Shown here: positions 41,988-43,800 of the stretch, piece after piece | Layout: every line of letters starts with the position of its first letter | Position numbering within the stretch: position 1 is the first letter of the stretch | DNA from: Pseudooceanicola sp. | GTDB taxonomy: Bacteria > Pseudomonadota > Alphaproteobacteria > Rhodobacterales > Rhodobacteraceae | Assembly (NCBI GenBank): GCA_002709085.1 | Contig: PAPR01000012.1 | Coordinates: 1-43,800, forward strand | Direction: 5' to 3' | DNA: 43,800 nt | Translations under genes and position numbers: made by a program | The notes under the pieces: generated by a model | What the model was told of the DNA's origin: nothing | The model's database searches: none | Seen by the model: only the letters and a program-made list of their open reading frames with translations

Positions 41988-42341
41988 TCTGGGGGTAGCG
42001 GGATGAGGTTGTGCGGTGGTGGTTCGATCTTTGTTGCAGGGCGTGGCGACAGGTGTCTTCACTATACATTGCCGTTTCCAAGAGGGGCGAATTGGCTAAC
42101 GCTGGGTTCGTCGTCCGATTGACTATGCCTGGCAGCAATGTGCTGGTCAAAATCGCAATACATCGCAAATCTGTCTTGAAGGGCGCGCGTGTTGCGTTTA
42201 GACGGACGGTCGCGTGACCTGATAGCTTGTGCAGTCCTATCGTAAACGGTGGAGCGACCCATGCAAGCAGCACGAAACCAGTCGCATCCGTGCGGCAAAT
42301 GTTAACTAGCAAGGCCGACTTGGGCCGCGATAGAGAAAAAC
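41988..42341. other. 354-base interval before tRNA-Thr
   Basis: No supported gene on either strand and no clear terminator after the permease gene. The short frames present have no ribosome-binding site or family pattern. The tRNA-Thr promoter probably lies in the last 60 bases, but no clear -35/-10 pair was identified. Confidence 0.45.
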
Positions 42342-42417
42342 GCCGCACTAGCTCAGCTGGTAGAGCATCGCATTCGTAATGCGGAGGTCAGGGGTTCGAA
42401 TCCCTTGTGCGGCACCA
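42342..42417 (+). tRNA. tRNA-Thr (anticodon CGT)
   Basis: 76 bases including an encoded CCA. Acceptor GCCGCAC/GTGCGGC, D-arm GCTC/GAGC, anticodon stem TCGCA/TGCGG with loop TTCGTAA (anticodon CGT, reads ACG), T-arm AGGGG/CCCTT-type with TTCGAAT. Insertion-sequence fragments begin within about 270 bases downstream. Confidence 0.95.
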
Positions 42418-42688
42418 TTTCATTTTTCCCATCTCAAACGCATCTAACGATGGCTGTGGTCATATGAAACGGGACATCAGAGCGGCTTGAGCCATGTAGG
42501 CGCTGTTTCGCTTGAGTATTTGATTATCCCGCTTGTGTTTGATACTGAAAGCGGCGCTGTCGGATAGTCATTTCCTTGACCTGCTCTTTTTCTCTCAGAA
42601 TGTCTTTATTGAGCTAATGGGATGAACTGCCTTCCCACCGAGACGCAGCTATTGTTGCGAGGAATGGTGGAGAAGAAGGAGCATTCTG
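42418..42688. other. region between tRNA-Thr and the IS110-type frame
   Basis: 271 bases, more AT-rich than the chromosome average, with no gene. In IS110-group elements the left end holds a non-coding region that encodes the bridge RNA guiding recombination; a remnant of it may lie in the last part of this stretch. No boundary or RNA fold could be fixed by eye. Confidence 0.4.
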
Positions 42689-42957
42689 ATGGATACCGCG
42701 GTTCTTGGGATTGATTTGGGCAAAACGGTTTGCAGCCTTGCGGGGCTGACGGCGCGGTCGTTTTCCGCAAACGTATCCAACCATTCCTTCTGTTGGGTTT
42801 CCGCGCGAATTTGGGGCCGTGTCTCGTTGGGATGGAGGCATGCGGCGACGCGCATCATGTCGGTCGCTTTTGCATGCAATACGGTCATGAGCCGCGCCTG
42901 ATGTCTCCCCTTTACCTCCGGCCCTACGTGCAGGTGCATAGGAACGATGATCGGGAA
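42689..42957 (+). pseudogene. IS110-family transposase, N-terminal fragment, frameshifted and truncated
   Basis: ATG with AAGGAG upstream. It reads MDTAVLGIDLGKTVCSLAGL, the start of an IS110 DEDD recombinase (first catalytic Asp in GIDLGK). Near 42748 one base is missing; the adjacent frame then continues GAVVFRKRIQPFLLLGFRANLGPCLVGMEACGDAHH to VHRNDDRE. At about 42955-42962 similarity ends abruptly where an IS3-type orfB fragment begins in the other orientation. Intact members have over 300 residues, so only about the first quarter remains and it cannot function. Confidence 0.85.
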
Positions 42958-43338
42958 AGGGCCGGAACTGGCGATTGATCTTGTCCAGCGGACATTGATC
43001 GGCAGGCTGACGATGGGTGGCTTTGATCTTCTTGCCCCGCCGAACGCCTTGAATGCCAAGCTGGCCTATCAAACGCTCGACGGTGCATCGGGCGATATCA
43101 ACCTTCTCGCGCTTCATTGCATGCCACAGCTTGCGCGCGCCGTAGACAGACCGGTTCTTCGTCCAAACATTCTTCATCTCCTTGCGAAGATACACATCTC
43201 GCTTGGCCCGATCCGATGCCCGGTCAGGATCACGCTCGATGGCAAGGCGTTCATAGAAAGTCGAGGGGCGATTTGCAGCACTCGGCAGATCGGCTCGACC
43301 CTATGCTCTGCGCGATGGTCCTTTATGAAGGCAATCAT
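42955..43338 (-). pseudogene. IS3-family transposase orfB, frameshifted and truncated
   Basis: The ATG at 43338 overlaps the orfA stop (ATGA). First frame: MIAFIKDHRAEHRVEPICRV then LQIAP. One base is missing near 43265; the next frame continues STFYERLAIERDPDRASDRA, then RKEMKNVWTKNRSVYGARKL, then GQLGIQGVRRGKKIKATHRQ and CPLDKINRQF. This is the N-terminal HTH_21 part of IS3 orfB. The DDE catalytic core (rve domain) is absent because the sequence breaks near 42960. Function lost. Confidence 0.85.
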
Positions 43339-43652
43339 TTGCGGAATGGGCGGTCGAGCTCCGTCCCGCTGCCCGGAAGGGCTTTGCGGAGCAAGGTTCC
43401 GAGAGGGGCAAAATAAGCAGATGCCTTCTTGAGGATCTCGTTGGCCTGACGAAGCTGCCGGTTCTCGCGTTCAAGCTCCTTGATGCGATCACGCTCTGCC
43501 GTGGTCAGGCCGTCGCGCTTACCAGTATCCGTCTCATGCTGCTTGACCCAGATGCGTAAGCTGTCTCTGCTGCATCCAACCTTCTGAGAGATCGACAAGA
43601 TTGCTGCTGATCTGCTCGCGTATTCGCCCTCGTGATCCAATACCATCCGCAC
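43335..43652 (-). pseudogene. IS3-family transposase orfA (start codon lost)
   Basis: About 105 codons from GTG 43652. Family similarity continues upstream for some 20 codons (KTKNETRNPEELRARA) to 43718 without any usable start codon. HTH: SAAILSISQKVGCSRDSLRIWVKQHE. A leucine-zipper-like ending (RIKELERENRQLRQANEILKKASAYFA) is as in IS3 orfA. After YFA a stretch of about 14 codons (PLGTLLRKALPGSG, 43361-43406) appears inserted before ELDRPFRK; I know related copies without it. In-frame with the IS66 tail, separated by one TGA. Confidence 0.8.
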
Positions 43653-43718
43653 CGCTCGGGCGCGCAGTTCCTCTGGATTACGTGTTTCGTTTTTCGTCTT
43701 TCGTAAGCGGTGCGCGGT

Positions 43719-43800
43719 TCACACGTGATTGACGTAGTTCCAGGGCAGGAGCAGGTTGATATCGGTCTGTTTGTGCCCGCGAGCAATGGCTGTCAGGACA
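43719..43800 (-). pseudogene. IS66-family transposase C-terminal tail (partial, runs off the right edge)
   Basis: The minus-strand frame reads VLTAIARGHKQTDINLLLPW then NYVNHV and TGA. DINLLLPWNY resembles the C-terminal end of IS66-family TnpC proteins (LLPW signature). The final codons and TGA come from the adjacent IS3 end, suggesting that the IS3 element inserted in or right after this gene. The rest is outside the window, so whether the IS66 copy is otherwise intact is unknown. Confidence 0.6.

Larger units (their letters stand above)
42955..43723 (-). mobile_element. truncated IS3-family insertion sequence
   Basis: A minus-strand orfA and orfB pair typical of the IS3 family. The right end ends in GGTTCACA (43716-43723) beyond orfA, consistent with an IS3-type end (CA-3'). 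The left part is missing: orfB stops at about residue 130 where an IS110 fragment joins. It sits between IS110 and IS66 remnants. Both orfA and orfB show lesions, so the copy is dead. Confidence 0.8.

Noticed and set aside
42689-42978. A functional small IS110 recombinase
   Set aside because: One-base deletion near 42748 and loss of all downstream catalytic residues make it inactive.
1-43800. CRISPR array, prophage, toxin-antitoxin or restriction system
   Set aside because: No regularly spaced repeats, cas-like, phage structural, or clear toxin-antitoxin or methylase/nuclease pairs were seen; mobile DNA is confined to the last 1.1 kb.

Overview
The window reads as a chromosomal segment of an alphaproteobacterium of the Rhodobacterales (Roseobacter/Rhodobacter-type). 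The grounds are high GC with GC-rich third positions, an ALAS-type hemA, a LexA box of the GTTC-N7-GTTC type in front of mmcB, a tRNA-His that lacks the encoded G-1 and carries A73, the rluD-like/rpoH order, and several small proteins of kinds I associate with this order (DUF2852, DUF6476-like, DUF6324-like). No species is claimed.

Layout. 1-4.6 kb (minus): truncated gluQ, a 640-base gap with structured repeats, trmFO, a di-heme cytochrome c peroxidase/MauG-like gene with an FNR-like site, and an ECHDC3-type crotonase without the usual catalytic glutamates. A hotdog thioesterase diverges from it. 5.3-6.4 kb: rplM-rpsI with promoter, leader hairpin and terminator. 6.6-13 kb (minus): TetR overlapping ppk2, an anchored alpha/beta hydrolase overlapping metA (predicted acetyl-CoA type), a P-loop ATPase and two DMT exporters. 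13.4-17.4 kb (plus): hemA, a RodZ-like HTH membrane protein and ispG. 17.4-20.2 kb (minus): a periplasmic quality-control operon, M48/TPR protease plus two tandem DsbA-like thioredoxins. 20.3-23 kb: an aminotransferase, an XRE-type regulator and a divergent small gene around a cluster of TGACGCTAA-like sites. 23.1-25.85 kb (minus): ilvBN, preceded by a complete attenuator (promoter, 15-residue leader peptide with a Leu-Val-Val-Ile-Val run, terminator). 26.1-29 kb: a degraded fragment, a small barrel protein overlapping bpt, RDD and DUF2852 membrane proteins, the latter preceded by two near-identical operator-like sites. 29-32.7 kb: ybaK, glnE and a small gene. 33.1-35.2 kb (minus): a membrane protein with a predicted coiled-coil-like region, overlapping by ATGA a membrane-anchored ClpP-like protease. 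35.3-38.9 kb: SOS-regulated mmcB, a convergent small gene, tRNA-His, a membrane gene and a rluD-like gene with overlapping divergent starts, and rpoH with a heat-shock-type promoter. 39-42 kb: a 40-codon ORF, a conserved-looking unknown and a fused two-domain Fe3+-type ABC permease. 42.3-43.8 kb: tRNA-Thr(CGT), then an insertion-sequence graveyard in which pieces of IS110, IS3 and IS66 elements abut.

Most of the window is housekeeping. The best candidates for something undescribed are the ClpP-like protease/membrane-protein pair, the XRE/small-protein divergon, the twin operators before DUF2852 and the MetA/P-loop ATPase linkage. The best-supported regulatory finds are the ilv attenuator and the LexA box. 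All family calls rest on motif recognition by eye, without database searches.
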